DNA of 64,000 nt from Puccinia triticina. Taxonomy: Eukaryota; Basidiomycota; Pucciniomycetes; Pucciniales; Pucciniaceae. This document shows, piece after piece, positions 12,171 through 24,300 of this stretch. Within the stretch, counting starts at the first letter, position 1. Each line of letters opens with the position of its first letter. Position numbers and translations under genes: made by a program. Location: the NCBI RefSeq assembly GCF_026914185.1, contig NC_070570.1, forward strand, positions 3,534,001 through 3,598,000. The letters are read 5' to 3'. Under the pieces are notes generated by a model. That model had not been told where the DNA came from and did no database searches. It was given only the letters and a program-made list of their open reading frames with translations.

Positions 12171-14930
12171 CATGCCATCGATATTTCCCAATTCGCATCG
12201 GGCCACATCAGTGGCGTGCTCTCGAAGCTGAATCCAGGGATCGAAGCCATATCACGAAGGCGATCCGATCCCAGGCGAGCACGGACCATCTCAAGGTTGA
12301 TGGCCTCGCTCGATCGGCCCTTCCAATCCGTCAAGAACGCGCTCCATCAGCTCGAAACCAACTTCGGAAGACTCTGCAAGAAGATTGGCAACCGCCATGC
12401 GACCCCCGAAGACGCTCTCGCTAGATTGGACCGCTACCACGCTGCCGCCAAGCTCTCGCAGAAAGCCAGCCCGTTGGTCACCCAGGCGAAGCGCCTCGAA
12501 GCGCAGATGGCCGAGCTAGATCTTCGCCCACCCAACCTGCCCCTGCAAGTAGAGAACTCCAAGCACCCATCCATTTCGCGCGATCAACATGAGCTCGTCT
12601 GAGCCGAAAGCGCACAGACCCTATATCCGAGTCGGAAAGGCTCCTGGACTCCGCGCTCGAGACAGCATCGCTCGAGCGGGTCGGCCCAGCAGCCGGAGAA
12701 GATCCGACTCCACAAACGCTGCCCTCGATCCGTGCAATCACGGCCACCCAGCCACACGTCCAGACGATCGTCTCGGCCCGGAAGATGGTCGAGGAGCAGA
12801 TGTCTAGGACCCTCAGCGCGCGTCTAGCTCGACCGGGCCATGCTCTCCTCCTCCTTCCAGACCGCCCACAACCTCTCCATCCTCGAGCGCTCCGTTGGCT
12901 CGATGATCTTCGAACTCGCCGAGCGCATCGGCAAGAGGATCAAGCTCGCCTTCGACCTCATTTTCTTAGCCAGACAAGCCGGCGCAAATGGTCTCCCTCT
13001 TCCCTCCCCTGTTGTCCGATCCTTATATTGTTCGCACACGAACCCTCCCTCTTCCCTCTCACAGACCCCCACCCAACGTCCAGTTTGGGCTACAGATCCC
13101 GCGCCAGAACCGAGCCCACAGTGGCAACTTTGCCCCAATGGACGAGTGTTTTATGGGCCCGGCTCACAGGCTTGAATCGACAACCTGAGCATGTGCTGTG
13201 TCGAGAGGTCTACACCCTCCAGAAAGTCCTGGAATGGACGAAGGATCCGGTCCCCGGCGTCCCGTTCCTCGAGGCCGTCCCCAGCTCTGCATCGATGCTC
13301 GAAGAACGTCCCAGCACCGTGTTCTGGACTACGCTTAGTGGCGCTGTGAGTGAGGAGACTCGCTAAACTCTAAGAAGTTAGTCTTTGCTATGCAACCTGA
13401 TTTTACTTTGAGAGACTAGACTAATGTGTATGAATTAGGATCCAACCCGATTGCGCAAGCCCTGACGGCCAATTACCCGCGTCTCCTGCGGCCATTCCAG
13501 GAGTCTTTCTCCCGGATCTCCTTGCACATCCACACGACATACAACTTGACCAGCCGATCGCTAGAGACGATCCTGGCGCTGCGGGCGGTCTTGCCGCTGG
13601 AAACCATCATGATGCCGAGGATGACGGAGGCGGACAACGGACGGGCGGAGGAGCTGAACGAGCTCGAGCCAGCTAGGTTCTCGACCCCTTCGTTGGTCCG
13701 TTCGGCCCCTAGAAAAGCGAAGGAAGTCGTCCACAATTATCTTAAACGAGCCGAGAGTAGAGTCGTGTTCCACCAGAAAGAACACCCGGTCGAATCTGAA
13801 GAGACGTTCACTGAAAATGTTCCTTGATTAGCTTGTGCCGGGTTGTCAGGCAACCTCGTTGGCTGGACCGAGTGCCACACCTGCCCGAATCACGAACATC
13901 GAAATCTCCAAGAACCTTTCAGAGCTCTCCCGATAGCCAGTCTGGTGGGTGTTGCATGACTATCCGCAGGAAAATGATGGAGGGCACACTAAAGTTGACA
14001 AGGAAGATCCGGGAGAGGATCATCGTGGCCTCGATCACGCGGGGGGCTGAACATGATTGTCTCCAAGATGGATGTAAAATTCCGACCGACGAACGCGTCG
14101 TTGCGCAATCGGCTGTACATGCATGAGCGTCGAGCCAAGCTGGCGCTAGCCAGGCCCGACCTCCTGGCCCGAGTGGACCCCGGCCACCTCGAGCCCCTTC
14201 TGCTCGAGCGGACTGCGGAGGTCCTGGACGGCTTGCTGTTCCATGCCCGTCTGATGACGCCGCTGCCGGAGACGCTGAAGCTGCGGCTGGCGGGCAAGGT
14301 GGCCGAGCGAGGTCACCCGGCTCCTGGTCCTCGACCAGACGCGCATGGGCCCGTCCCTCCGACCGCCCGGCATGGACAAGCAGCCCCACGACACCGACAA
14401 CAGCAAGGATGATGATGATGGGGAGCAGGGGCGGGAGCCTAGGTGCCCCGACTGCTGGACGACCTGAAGTTCTTCCGGCAAGTTCTACACGGCCTCCGAA
14501 GCATCTCTCCAGCTCCGCCACTCCTCGCTCGACGTCCTGCTGGTCGTCCTCATCCTGCTCTTCAACCACCGGTCCGACTCCCCCTCCGACCCCGGCTCTC
14601 CTCCGCACGCCCAGGTGCTGCCAACGCAACGCTTGGCCGGCCGCCGAATACGCCAGATGGGTTCTGGAATATCGCCAGGATAATCAGAGCAGGGAGCCCC
14701 TTCGTCGCTTTCGCTCTTATCTTGACCAGGTCTTCGACGAGCTCCAGTCTGGTCCTGACGGTCCTCTTCCCGAGCTCCAATGGCTCCGCTTGGCCCGCCA
14801 ATTCCTCGAGCAAATCTCCCGTGTATTCTTCCCCCATTTCTGTCTTGCTCAGTGGCTTCGTTCTTTCTTTTTCTGTTTTGATTCCCTTTTTTCTCTCTCT
14901 TCCTCTTTTTGGTTAGTGTGCCTTGTGAAT
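12171..14930 (+). pseudogene. GC-rich multi-exon gene of unknown family, probably frame-broken
   Basis: A chain of plus-strand coding segments reads as one helical protein. The segment 12171-12548 carries NALHQLETNFGRLCKKIG. It splices by a good GT-AG pair (intron 12549-12610) to 12611-12830, which contains SESERLLDSALETASLERVG. A one-base shift near 12830 is then needed to enter the frame with LERSVGSMIFELAERIG (to about 12989). An intron ending at about 13067 leads to VLCREVYTLQKVLEW (to about 13347), and after another intron 13439-13827 carries LTANYPRLLRPFQESFSR. Further open frames continue to about 14930, including 14053-14412. The GC-rich codon use contrasts with the AT-rich flanks, as expected for a host gene and not a transposon. 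I do not recognise the family. Because of the shift near 12830 and an awkward splice at 13348-13438 it is either a pseudogene or carries a sequence error. Confidence 0.45.
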
Positions 14931-15958
14931 TGTAGATTTTCCAGTGATGGTCATCATGCTAATTGGCGTGTTTAGTTTAGATAGATGATTGGTTGTGAGA
15001 ATGCACACCCGTCATACATCAGTATTGAGGAGGCCTCGCGTACTGTCCAGCCTGTCCCGGGCAGGGACAGGCTCGGACTCTCTTAGGCCCAGAGCTGTAT
15101 GTTGTATTTGCCGGAAAGGAAAGCAGTGGAAGGGTTGGAGATGTTTAAGTCTGCAAAGAAGAAAAATTCATATTCCTGCTTGCAAGGTATTCCTTAAGTG
15201 GGCGGGTTTGGTTTGGCCGTGTCCAGCTCCGACGCCGGGTAACGGATCATGCGGAAAAGAGTTCGATTGAGACTCAGAGGTCTGATATCAAACCGGTGCA
15301 GAAAAACAGCATCCTCAATCTCAAGCTGCTTGAGTTAATGAATAACCCAGATCTTGTCCATTCTCGCCCGCAGATACATGGACTACTCGCAGGTGGGCAG
15401 CCTGCGGTGCCGATGGGGATACCAAGTCCTAAACCAATTCGGGGATATGTTTGCTTGGAGAAGGGGCCAATAAATATTTCTCAATCCAGACTTGATTTTT
15501 GAGGGCATAACCGGCCACTGGGAGCTCATTTGGAAGTGTGTAAAAAGATCAATCCAAGTTCACAAAGCCACACACCGCAAGATCACAGCTCGGATCCGAA
15601 GTCTAAACATTTCAGCCCTTCTTTAGCGTCAGTGAACTTCAATTGGATTAATCAAAGATGCATACGGTCCAGGGATGATTTCGAGTAGATCAACAAAAAT
15701 TGCATGAATTACAATAATGATTTGGAATTCTTCTCGTTGGAGTTTCAATATTAGATGCAATGAAGAAGGCAAAAATAAAAAACATGTGATGGCTGGTCGA
15801 GCTGATTGCAAGATCTATGTTGTTCATCTTGGACCGCAACATTTCTCTTTTAATGCTACAAGTCCAGACCTTCACAGGAAGAGTTGACAGATAGTTCATG
15901 ATATGTAACACAAGATTCTGAGGAAAGAAATTTGAGAGCTTGGTTTCTTTTCGAACTA
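14931..15958. other. Stretch without a supported gene
   Basis: Only short frames in conflicting directions occur. A small plus-strand frame at 14989-15270 and a minus frame at 15690-16067 have no family features. The latter overlaps the last exon of the secreted gene in a different frame. Confidence 0.4.
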
Positions 15959-16539
15959 TCATACATGGGTGGTCAGTATATTTATGTCGCGTTGTGTCAT
16001 CTTTGTTTCCTGTGGTGAGAATGATGTTAGCTTGGGTGTCAGTGTTGCAGAAATACTTTGGATTCAAAACGTACCGACAGGCTGTCAGATATCAACCCAC
16101 GCACAGAGCAAAATCTGAACTGGGCATGTTGGCCCCGGCCGTGCACCATCATTCCATCGCATGTGGCGCCTCCGCGGACTGGCCAGGCTCGAACGACTAA
16201 CAGCAGAAATTGTGATTGTTATTAGCCATTGGATTGATTGTTAGACAAGCAAACAGAAGGCTTTGATGGCGCAAATCATTGAAGATCTCCCATATCCACG
16301 TATGACTTACCCCAGGCAGCATAACCGTCCAGCGTTGAGTAACCCAGCTTTCTGTCTTCTTTGCGCTCGGCACCACTGATCGGTCTGGCACAATAACCGG
16401 CGTCTCTGGGAGTAAACCTATTTGGATCATTGATGGCGTTCTGCCTGTCTGCTGGCGTGGGGCACACGAATACATCACAATTGATGGTAGTACTGATTAA
16501 GATTACTGTAAGAAGTTGGAGTAGGTTGAAGAGCTGCAT
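15959..16539 (-). CDS. Small secreted cysteine-containing protein, three exons
   Basis: Minus-strand exons are 16539-16311, 16196-16075 and 16009-15959, joined by GT-AG introns (GTAAGT, GTACGT donors; TTAG and ACAG acceptors), giving 133 aa in one frame. Residues 1-20 or so are a signal peptide (MQLFNLLQL, hydrophobic core, STTINC). The mature part has cysteines in VCPT, GYCAR, ATCDG and RFCSV contexts, which could form two disulphides, and no membrane span. Size, signal peptide and cysteine spacing fit the small secreted proteins that rust and other plant-pathogenic fungi produce in quantity. No named family is recognised and no target can be read. A TATA-like box stands upstream. Confidence 0.7.
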
Positions 16540-16640
16540 CGTGTGATTGGAGACGTTAAAAGAATGTTCGGATTGTTGTATGTATGTGGAGGTTCTTGGT
16601 TTCTGGAGGGATACGGAGATTGGCGCACAGATCCCTTAAC

Positions 16641-16650
16641 TATTTATGCG
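16641..16650 (-). promoter_or_regulatory. TATA-like element of the 15959-16539 gene
   Basis: On the minus strand the string CGCATAAATA lies about 102-111 bases before the ATG at 16539, a plausible core promoter position for this gene. Confidence 0.35.
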
Positions 16651-16759
16651 TGCACCTTTGACAATCAGGTAAGAATCCCCGGTCGGCTCCAAGTCAGGAC
16701 GTTGACAGTCAAGGCAAGTCTTTGGCAGCTGCCTAAACCTATCTACAAAGCATCATCAT

Positions 16760-17799
16760 GAGATTAATGCCTGGTGTAGCCGTGCTACAATTGGCTACGC
16801 GACAGGCGCCCATACTAGGGGCGCGCTGTACGCGTGTTAGGTTTTTCCGGCTCCGGCTCCGGCTCCGCACGAGCCAGGAGTTAGAGGTGCCGAAGCCCCT
16901 GCGTACTGCACGCAAAGGGTTGTTGGTTTCGTTTCTTCTTTCTTTTCTCAGACAAGGCGTGACCTGTACACGCCCATATTGTCTGTACCGTTGAATTATC
17001 ATTCATCGTTTTCTTCTTGTTGTTTGGTTCTCTTTTCCATTGTCGGCCCTTATAAAAGGGCCTCTCTTGTATGTCTGTTTCCCGCATCCATCCCCTGTCG
17101 TTGGAAATCCAGACACCTCTTCTTTGTCATTTAGCCGCGTGTAGCTTTGCTCCGCCGCAGGCCCATTTTCATAGCCTTGTAGCCTGCCCGACTACACTGG
17201 GCAACGAAAAGTGACATGCCTCGCAGCTGTTATATGTATCCCCACAGGAGTTTTCAGCACCGATTGGATTCAATCAATATTTGACATAAATACAACCAGT
17301 GTCCATCCCCGCCCGAACTTAACTAAGTCCCTCCCGAGGGGGCCGAAGGCCTCCCTCTGGGGGGACTCATGCCTTAGAGCATCCACATCCGTTGCTAAGT
17401 TAGTCTGGACTAACTAGCTCTGATTACGGTCGGAGTAGGCTAATCCGAGTGGCCGACCGCATTGGTGTAGATTGGGAGGTCCGAGGCTGTCGGAGATTAC
17501 AGCAAAAGTGAAAAAGCTTGCGGGTGCGGGAGGCCGAAAATTGTCTGCTGCATTTCAGCCACACACCGCTGTACAGGATGTCACATCGCCTCCGGGCGAC
17601 TGGTTGAGCTTGATTTGCGTGTCGGGCCTACTGTTGGGTGGGGCAGATAGTCCTGGCGAAGCGGCCGATGAGGGTAAAATTGCACCAGGATTCCAATGGT
17701 GCAACCCTCAATACCCCAATGTCCAATCCTACTGCTACCGTTCTGCGTGGGTTTGGGCTGAGTATCCTCTAGGGTACTCAGCCATTGTGCGTTTCTCTT
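16760..17799. other. No gene recognised; edge of DIRS-like element A
   Basis: There is a short GGCTCC triplication at about 16849-16866. Towards 17800 the sequence begins to resemble the noncoding 3' side of DIRS-like copy B (around 44970-45060), but the outer end of copy A cannot be placed. Confidence 0.35.
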
Positions 17800-19845
17800 G
17801 GTAATCCTGTGGTGTGCAGGATTGCCTAGGTGACCCAGGAGATGTGCTTACAACCTCCCCAAGCCGCCTGAGTATGGGAAAGGTTCCTCTTCTCATCTCA
17901 CACCCTGTTTGCCACGCCTCCTTCCTCCTGACGGAGGGTTTGGCGCAACGGAAATATGGGTTGAAAGGAGTGGCCATTGCTCCTAGGGAGTGTGGCCTCT
18001 CCTCCCCTGTGAGCACTAAGATGTGGGGGTCTGAGCCCAACCCGCTACTCCAGGTGTCCTGGAGCCTGCTCAGACCCAACACTCCAGGAGGCCTGGTCCT
18101 AGTGGAGGCTAGGTCCCTCTCCCTTCCTCCAATCCTGTAATGAAACTAAGGATTCATTGCTCGTCGTCTCCCTCGCGCAAAGACCGGTCCCTTTGTGCCA
18201 AACAAATCTAGTAGCCTTCCCCTTCTGTTACTTGTTCTATCAGTTCTCTTAAGTCGTACGGGACCTCGACCCGTAGTTGGTAGCGGGACCAATGGTTCCG
18301 TCAAATCCCCCTGGATAGTTCGTTGGCTCGGTTCTCCGCGGAAGTAACGCGCTTCGCCACAAGATTGATTTGGCTCTCAATCAGCCTTGCCTGGATCTTT
18401 TTCCATTCTGCATCTACAAACCTGTCCTTTGACTTCTGCTTGGTGATGACACTCTCCGTCGTGGTATTATCCGTCCAGACTATAAATGTCTTCCCCCCCC
18501 TCGCCCCAAGTTTTATTAGCATGAGTAGGCCTAGTCGCACCGCAATGGTCTCTAATCTTGAGATCCTTTCTTCTTCTTTCTTCTCTTCGTCTATATTCTT
18601 GTCCAGTTCCGCCATAGACCGTAGGCAGAACTGTGCCCACCTCTTGCCGATGATTACTCCTATTCCAAACCCGGTTGACGCATTGCCAACCCAACCTACC
18701 TTGGTCGGTTCTTGCCTTGCAATTAATCTCGTTGGCTGGAAGTTAGACAGCGTCGTTAGCCACGCGTGTAGGTCCTCCTCGGCGTCCGGGGGTATTGGGC
18801 GGGCTGTTTCTCTATGTACCCAATCCTTCAACCATCTATAGATTCCGCACAGATAGCATCTTAACTGCGGCAAGATGTAGGCGACATGATTTAATCTTCC
18901 CGCGATGACTTCCACCTCGTTGTATGTGAAGACCGCGCCAATTTTGAGGAAGACTCGAATTTGATTAATCCTTTTATTTAGTTTTGCGTCCGGGAGCCGT
19001 ACCGTCTTATTGGTGCCGTTCCAAATGAACCCAACATATTTCTGTTCCTCCAAGAAAGGTGAGTACTTTTCTTTGTTTGTTTTTACTCCTAGTTTGTCTG
19101 ATCGTTTCACAATGTCGGCCATCAGGGTCGCTGAATCCGGTCTCTTGACGAATAAATTATTGCCAACCCACCCAAAAAACATTCAGCACATTGAATTCTG
19201 ATAGCATCAGCTCTTTCCATGTGTCCGCTGGCCGGCCGAAGGACCCGCAGCCCGCTACCCCGCCAAAAGTGATCCTAGTGTCCAATAGTAGCTGATTGTT
19301 GAAGGTTTGTACCATGAGGTACGGCCATTGGTTTGGCGCAGTCGGGATGTGGCGGTAAGCCTTTTCCCAGTCAAAAAGGGCCAAGAGGACTGGCTCCTTT
19401 TGCTCTTTGAGGAAGTTAGCCACCGCATTGAAGTCGTCCCAAGACGTTTGGAAATCATCTGCGTCTACAAACGAGTTCACGGACGGGACTCCCGATTCTC
19501 CGTGCGGGAACGATAAATCGTTAATTGGCCGCAAGGACCCGTCGCCGTTGATTACGGCTCCCAGGGGGTTTGTCCTGAAGAAGCCAAACTGTTCACGTAC
19601 TTGGTCGTAGGTGAACGGGCCAAACATCCTGCCTGCTTCGAGCTCCTTGCGGATGGAGTCTTCGATCTTGGTCTTTGCCAACATCGCAGACGTGTGATTT
19701 GGTGGCGTGAAAAAGGGGGCTTCGTCCGCTAACCTGTGTTCTGGGATCCCTTGGTCGAAACCGTTACGGAACCCGTCCAACATGTCCTGGAACCTCGGGA
19801 GAAGGTCTGCGCGTCTTAGCGCTGTGGTGTGCCAAATGTGTTTCA
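17800..19845 (-). mobile_element. DIRS-like retrotransposon, copy A (truncated)
   Basis: The minus-strand coding part (reverse transcriptase plus RNase H) and the downstream noncoding tract, including CTCCCCAAGCC near 17853, match DIRS-like copy B at 44.9-61.8 kb in order and sequence. The 5' side stops at about 19845, where the LTR-like sequence of the next retroelement begins. No gag-like ORF, recombinase or inverted terminal repeat remains in this copy. Confidence 0.7.
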
Positions 19846-19846
19846 A
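18301..19846 (-). pseudogene. DIRS-like reverse transcriptase-RNase H, inactivated
   Basis: Read on the minus strand from 19846, the RT shows its first catalytic block as LALFDWEKAY, then ITFGGVAGCGSFGRP. The catalytic YxDD-type block is damaged twice. A one-base shift near 19175 breaks the frame, and the residues that read WVDDN in copy B read WVGNN here, so both aspartates are lost. The RNase H part follows: FIVWTDNTTTESVI and NRANELSRG. A TGA follows SRGI where copy B stays open. The domains and order (RT, then RNase H of the WTDNTT type) match fungal DIRS-like, tyrosine-recombinase retroelements. No protease or integrase is seen. This copy is dead. Confidence 0.82.
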
Positions 19847-21130
19847 GTATCAAATCACATAAAGTCACAGTTTACTGTTGAGAAGGAGACATATTTCTAG
19901 ATGTATTATTGCATAATTGGATTCTACAGGTCATTTAACCCCTAGTCACTCACTGAAACCATTAGGCTAGCTGCACTCAGTCAAAAGTTACTAGTATTAT
20001 ACTGTGTTCATAAGAATAATTACATACTGTAGAGATATTTTGATAGTACATAGTATAGAATTAGACTCAAGGACATATTTATAGTGTATGTAGTGGCGTG
20101 GTTTGGCTCTGCCCATGGCATGGTTCCACCTGTGGGCAACTCCATGATTGTTGTTTGGCTCCACCCACGCACCAAGGCATGGTTCCACCTGTGGACACCT
20201 CCAGGGTTGTTGTTTGGCTCCACCCACGTACCACAGCATGGCTCAACCTGTGGACAACTCCATAATTGTTTAGGCTCCATGGACACCACCACGTGGACAC
20301 CACCACCACAACCACATGGACACCATATGGGCACCACCACCACAACCACGTGGATACCATCACCACATGGACACCTGTATGGTGGTCACACCAGCAAAAA
20401 TCCCTCACAAGGATCCCCACCAGCAAAAATCCCTCACATTTTACTATAAAAGGAGGACCTTTCCCCTCCTCAGTTTCAGCATGCCACTCAGGCAATCCTA
20501 ATCAGAACACACATCTCACTCAGAGTTACAAGCCTCATCCACATAAATCCAGCAGTGTGATCTCAATCAAGTTGCCCATCAACATCTTTCATGCCTCAGA
20601 GTAGTTCTAAGTAGTCAGGTAGCTAGTATCACCACTTGTGCTCTTAACAAGTCAGAGTGATCTTAACCCATTGTGCTCTTAACTGAAGGTTAAGGAAGAG
20701 GGCAAAGACACTTTGAATAGTTCACATATAACATCAGTTCTCTCAGAAGTTTTGTATCAGTTTATCTCCACTTTCATATCACAAACATATAAAACCATAT
20801 AAAACATATCTTACGTTTAGGCTCATTTCCATTATCTGACTCAAGGCTGCTGTAAACCACCCCAACTCCATTTCCCATACAAAATCCACTTTCCGCTGAA
20901 TTCAAGTTTGATCTAGGTCTGATAAGAGACTGCTGCACATAGTTTTCTCTATCATTAGTTTGCCACAACAATAAATAAATTTGTTGTGAAAGCTCTTGTG
21001 TAGTATCATAGAGGGGCAGGTCTTTCAAACCACCCGTAACAGTTGTAAAAGCTTCTTACATCTTTGAAATATTATAACTGGTATTTCCCCCTCGCAGAAC
21101 TGCCACCCGTCCCAAAGGAGTTCTCACATC
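19846..21130 (+). mobile_element. 5' LTR-like region of a gypsy-type element
   Basis: This region lies between the broken end of DIRS copy A and a Gag-protease ORF. It has a strong TATA box (ACTATAAAAGGAGG, about 20445-20458) followed by a C/T-rich start region, as in an LTR U3/R junction. TGGTGTCCCAACAGTGGC at 21131 begins with TGG and is a candidate primer-binding site just after the presumed LTR end. The exact 5' end (near 19846) and the 3' partner LTR were not found, so the LTR status is inferred. Confidence 0.5.
20100..20275 (+). repeat. Tandem repeat of about 60 bp, three copies, in the LTR
   Basis: Three imperfect copies contain GTTTGGCTCCACCCACG, GGCATGGTTCCACCTGTGG and ACTCCATGATTGTT. 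They run into a CACCACNACCACATGGACAC microsatellite-like tract up to about 20385. They lie just upstream of the TATA box and could be an amplified enhancer-like block. Confidence 0.7.
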
Positions 21131-21370
21131 TGGTGTCCCAACAGTGGCCTAATACCTCCAGAGGATCAACAATAAAAATCATCAGCAACACAAAAACAAT
21201 AAACAGTTGATAACGATACGGACCAAAACCGAGAGGAGGAGCGGATTTGGCACAACCCCGGATTGTTGGAACAGGAACGAGAATTTGTAAGCGAATACAT
21301 TGACGAGGTCCCCCAAGGCGGCAAGGATATTCACGAAACCCTAGCAAGTGTGCTACAAGAAAACCACACA

Positions 21371-24300
21371 ATGGCTGAAGAATCAACAAATCCTACAGCG
21401 GTTTTCCAGGAGAAAGAGCAAGAGATATCCAAGTTGCAAGCTTCTCTGCAAGAAATGATGGAAGAAATGCGGGAAATGCGCAAAAATCAGGAGAAAATTC
21501 AGGCTGTACTAGACACACCTCAACAGAGACAAATCTCAGAAACACCTGCTTTAGCACAAAGAACTTCTTTGAGATTTGCAGAGTCAACACCTTACACGGA
21601 TAGGACACAAATTTTAGAGACAACTCTGGGTGCAGGGGACAAGAGCTTTTTGATGTCACCAGGACCATTACCTGTGGCTGGAGGTCCATCGCCAGAGTCG
21701 AGTCAGGCCCAACCTCATACCAAAATCATGTTGCCAGATGAGCGCAAAGGAGTTATACTTGACGTCAAGAAGACAAATCTTCACTTTGACGGCACGAAAG
21801 TAGAGACATTCATACAGAGGGTAGAGAAGGTTGCTTCAATTCAAGGCGCCGGTGCAATTGACCTTGCATTTCAATTGCCACTCATCATCAATAATAAGAA
21901 GATAAGTGAAGCTCTTGAGCAGATGGACGGACATGAGACAGGTAACTGGGAGCTTCTGAAGAAACAGATGATCAGGAAATGGGGCAGGGCTATTCCTTCT
22001 AGGAAATATAGGGAAGATGCCATACCACAGTTGATCCAGAAGGCCCGTGACAGTCAGGGTATCAAAACTAGAATTGAGTATAAGAAGTTCATTGGTGAGC
22101 TTGAAGAAATGATAGACTATTTTACTCAAATGGGATACAGTCACTTGAATCCAGAAAGCGGTAATCCTCTTTGGAGGGCTCTTTCTGCTGAGTTGAAAAA
22201 GGAGGTCACCAAAGAGTTAGCTCATGCCAAGGAACTCAAGAAAACCAGAGACGGACATAATATCATCCCAGAATTGGACACGTTAAAGAAATATGTTGAC
22301 ATGGCCCTAATCATTATTGACTTTGACAATGAAGAGGTAGCATCTACTACAAAAGAGGGGCCCAAGAAGAAGGTTGCCATTCAGGATCCTACTGAGACAG
22401 AGGAGTTGAAGGAGAAAATAAAGAAGCTCACCAATGCACTAGAATACCAGACTAGAGCTGCCCCTCCGCATCTTAGTAGACCTTCATCAACCGGATTTTC
22501 AGAACCAAGACAAGGTTTTTCAGACACAAGGCCCCGGTTCGCACCATTAGAATGTTACTACTGTAAAGAGAGACACACCTTATCTGAGTGTGAATCTTAC
22601 AACCAGGACATGCAAACTAGAAGGATGTACAGATATCAAGGATTCTACTACTACCCAAATAGACAGCTTATTGTAGTAGATAAAGACTCCTCTGTGCAGC
22701 AAATGGTACAGAGGTTCCACGACGAACAAAGCAAGGTAAATGAGACCACTGCTGTGGCTCCGGAATCAACATCAGCCGTCATAGAGCTAGACAAATGGGG
22801 ATCATGGGTTCCACCTCAAATGCACATTGACAAAGGAGAGTTGCAAAACAATATAGGGTTTGGACTCAGAAAATCTCAAAGAATTCAGGAGAAAACCACT
22901 CCAGTGACTAGTCAATCCTTACCTAATAAACCACAAGAGTCAACTAGCAAAGCACCACCACCAAATCAGGAAGCATTGAAAGCCCCCACTAGGAGGAAAA
23001 GCTTTCCTGGGTCCTGGATGGAAGAGGAAGAAAATGTGGAAGAAGAGGGTGTACAGCACAAAAAAACAGTTTCTGAGAAGGCAAGCAAAACTAGGGAAGA
23101 GTTTCCAGAAAGTAAGGAAGAATCAAACCCCAGATTAGACAAGTCTATCCGCAACAAGTTCTATAAACAAACATACACTCTCACCTTAGAGGAAATTGTA
23201 AAAATTGCTCCGCATTTCTTGAGAGGCCTGCAAGAATCCCAGCCAGAATCTGAAATGCCAGGGAAAGGAGTAAATAACAGGCAATTGAACTGTTCTATCG
23301 GTGTTGACCCTGAAGATGAAGACAACACACGTCTCAATTATGCTTGTCCTGTTGGGATGGTGGATATGACCATCAATAGTAGGAAGATCAGGACTTTAGT
23401 TGATACAGGTGCAGAAATGAACATCATTCCAGACACCCTGGCAAGTCAGTTGGGACTAGTAACTACAGAGATATTCATGCGTCTCAGAGGGATTGGGGGT
23501 CACTTCACACCAATTGTAGGACTAGCAGAAAAAATACCAATTAGTGTGCTTCCCGGCTACGTCCACTTGGCCAACTTTTTTGTAGCAAGAGGCTCAGTTC
23601 ATACAGTTTTAGGTCAACCTTTCCTAGCAGATCATAACATAAGATTAGAGTTGTCCAATCAGAAGGGCAAGGTATTAAGCTTTCCCAATTCAGAGGGAAG
23701 AAGAGTATGCATACCTATCTGTTTGCCCAGTACACCAGGGTGGCACAAAGAAGCTCCAACATTCAGGCAGGATTGCTCCTTCCAAGTAGTTGATTGGGAT
23801 ATTTTTAATAAATTTGCTAATCAAACAGTGGGAAGGGAAGACAATAATATTCCAGTGGTTGAATGGGATCAGTTGGAGGAACTGGGATCTACGCTAGGTA
23901 CCGGCAAGCTGAATTCAGGAGAAGAAGAGTTGCCACAAGGAGAAATTTTGTCCAGCAAATATTCAAACCCAGTCTTAATAAAGGAGGACCCTTGGCAAGT
24001 ATTTGTTGCCGAACCAGTAGATTGTGCAAATGAGTTGGGAGCAGCTATTCTCACAGAAGAGGAGCAGAGTAGAGTGGACACCCAACTTGCAGAAGCAGAA
24101 GTGCTGTGGGAAGCAGAACCTATAGTCAATCCAGATCTGCAATTGGAATTATACTGGGTCAAACATTATATACCCCGCAGGTTCAGAGAGGTTTTTGACA
24201 AAACTAATAGACCCAAAAGAGAGAGAAAGGGACAGGAGTGGCTCAGAGAGTTACCCGGTGGTTTCACAGACTCACTAGATTTTTTGCAGCTTCTGAATTA

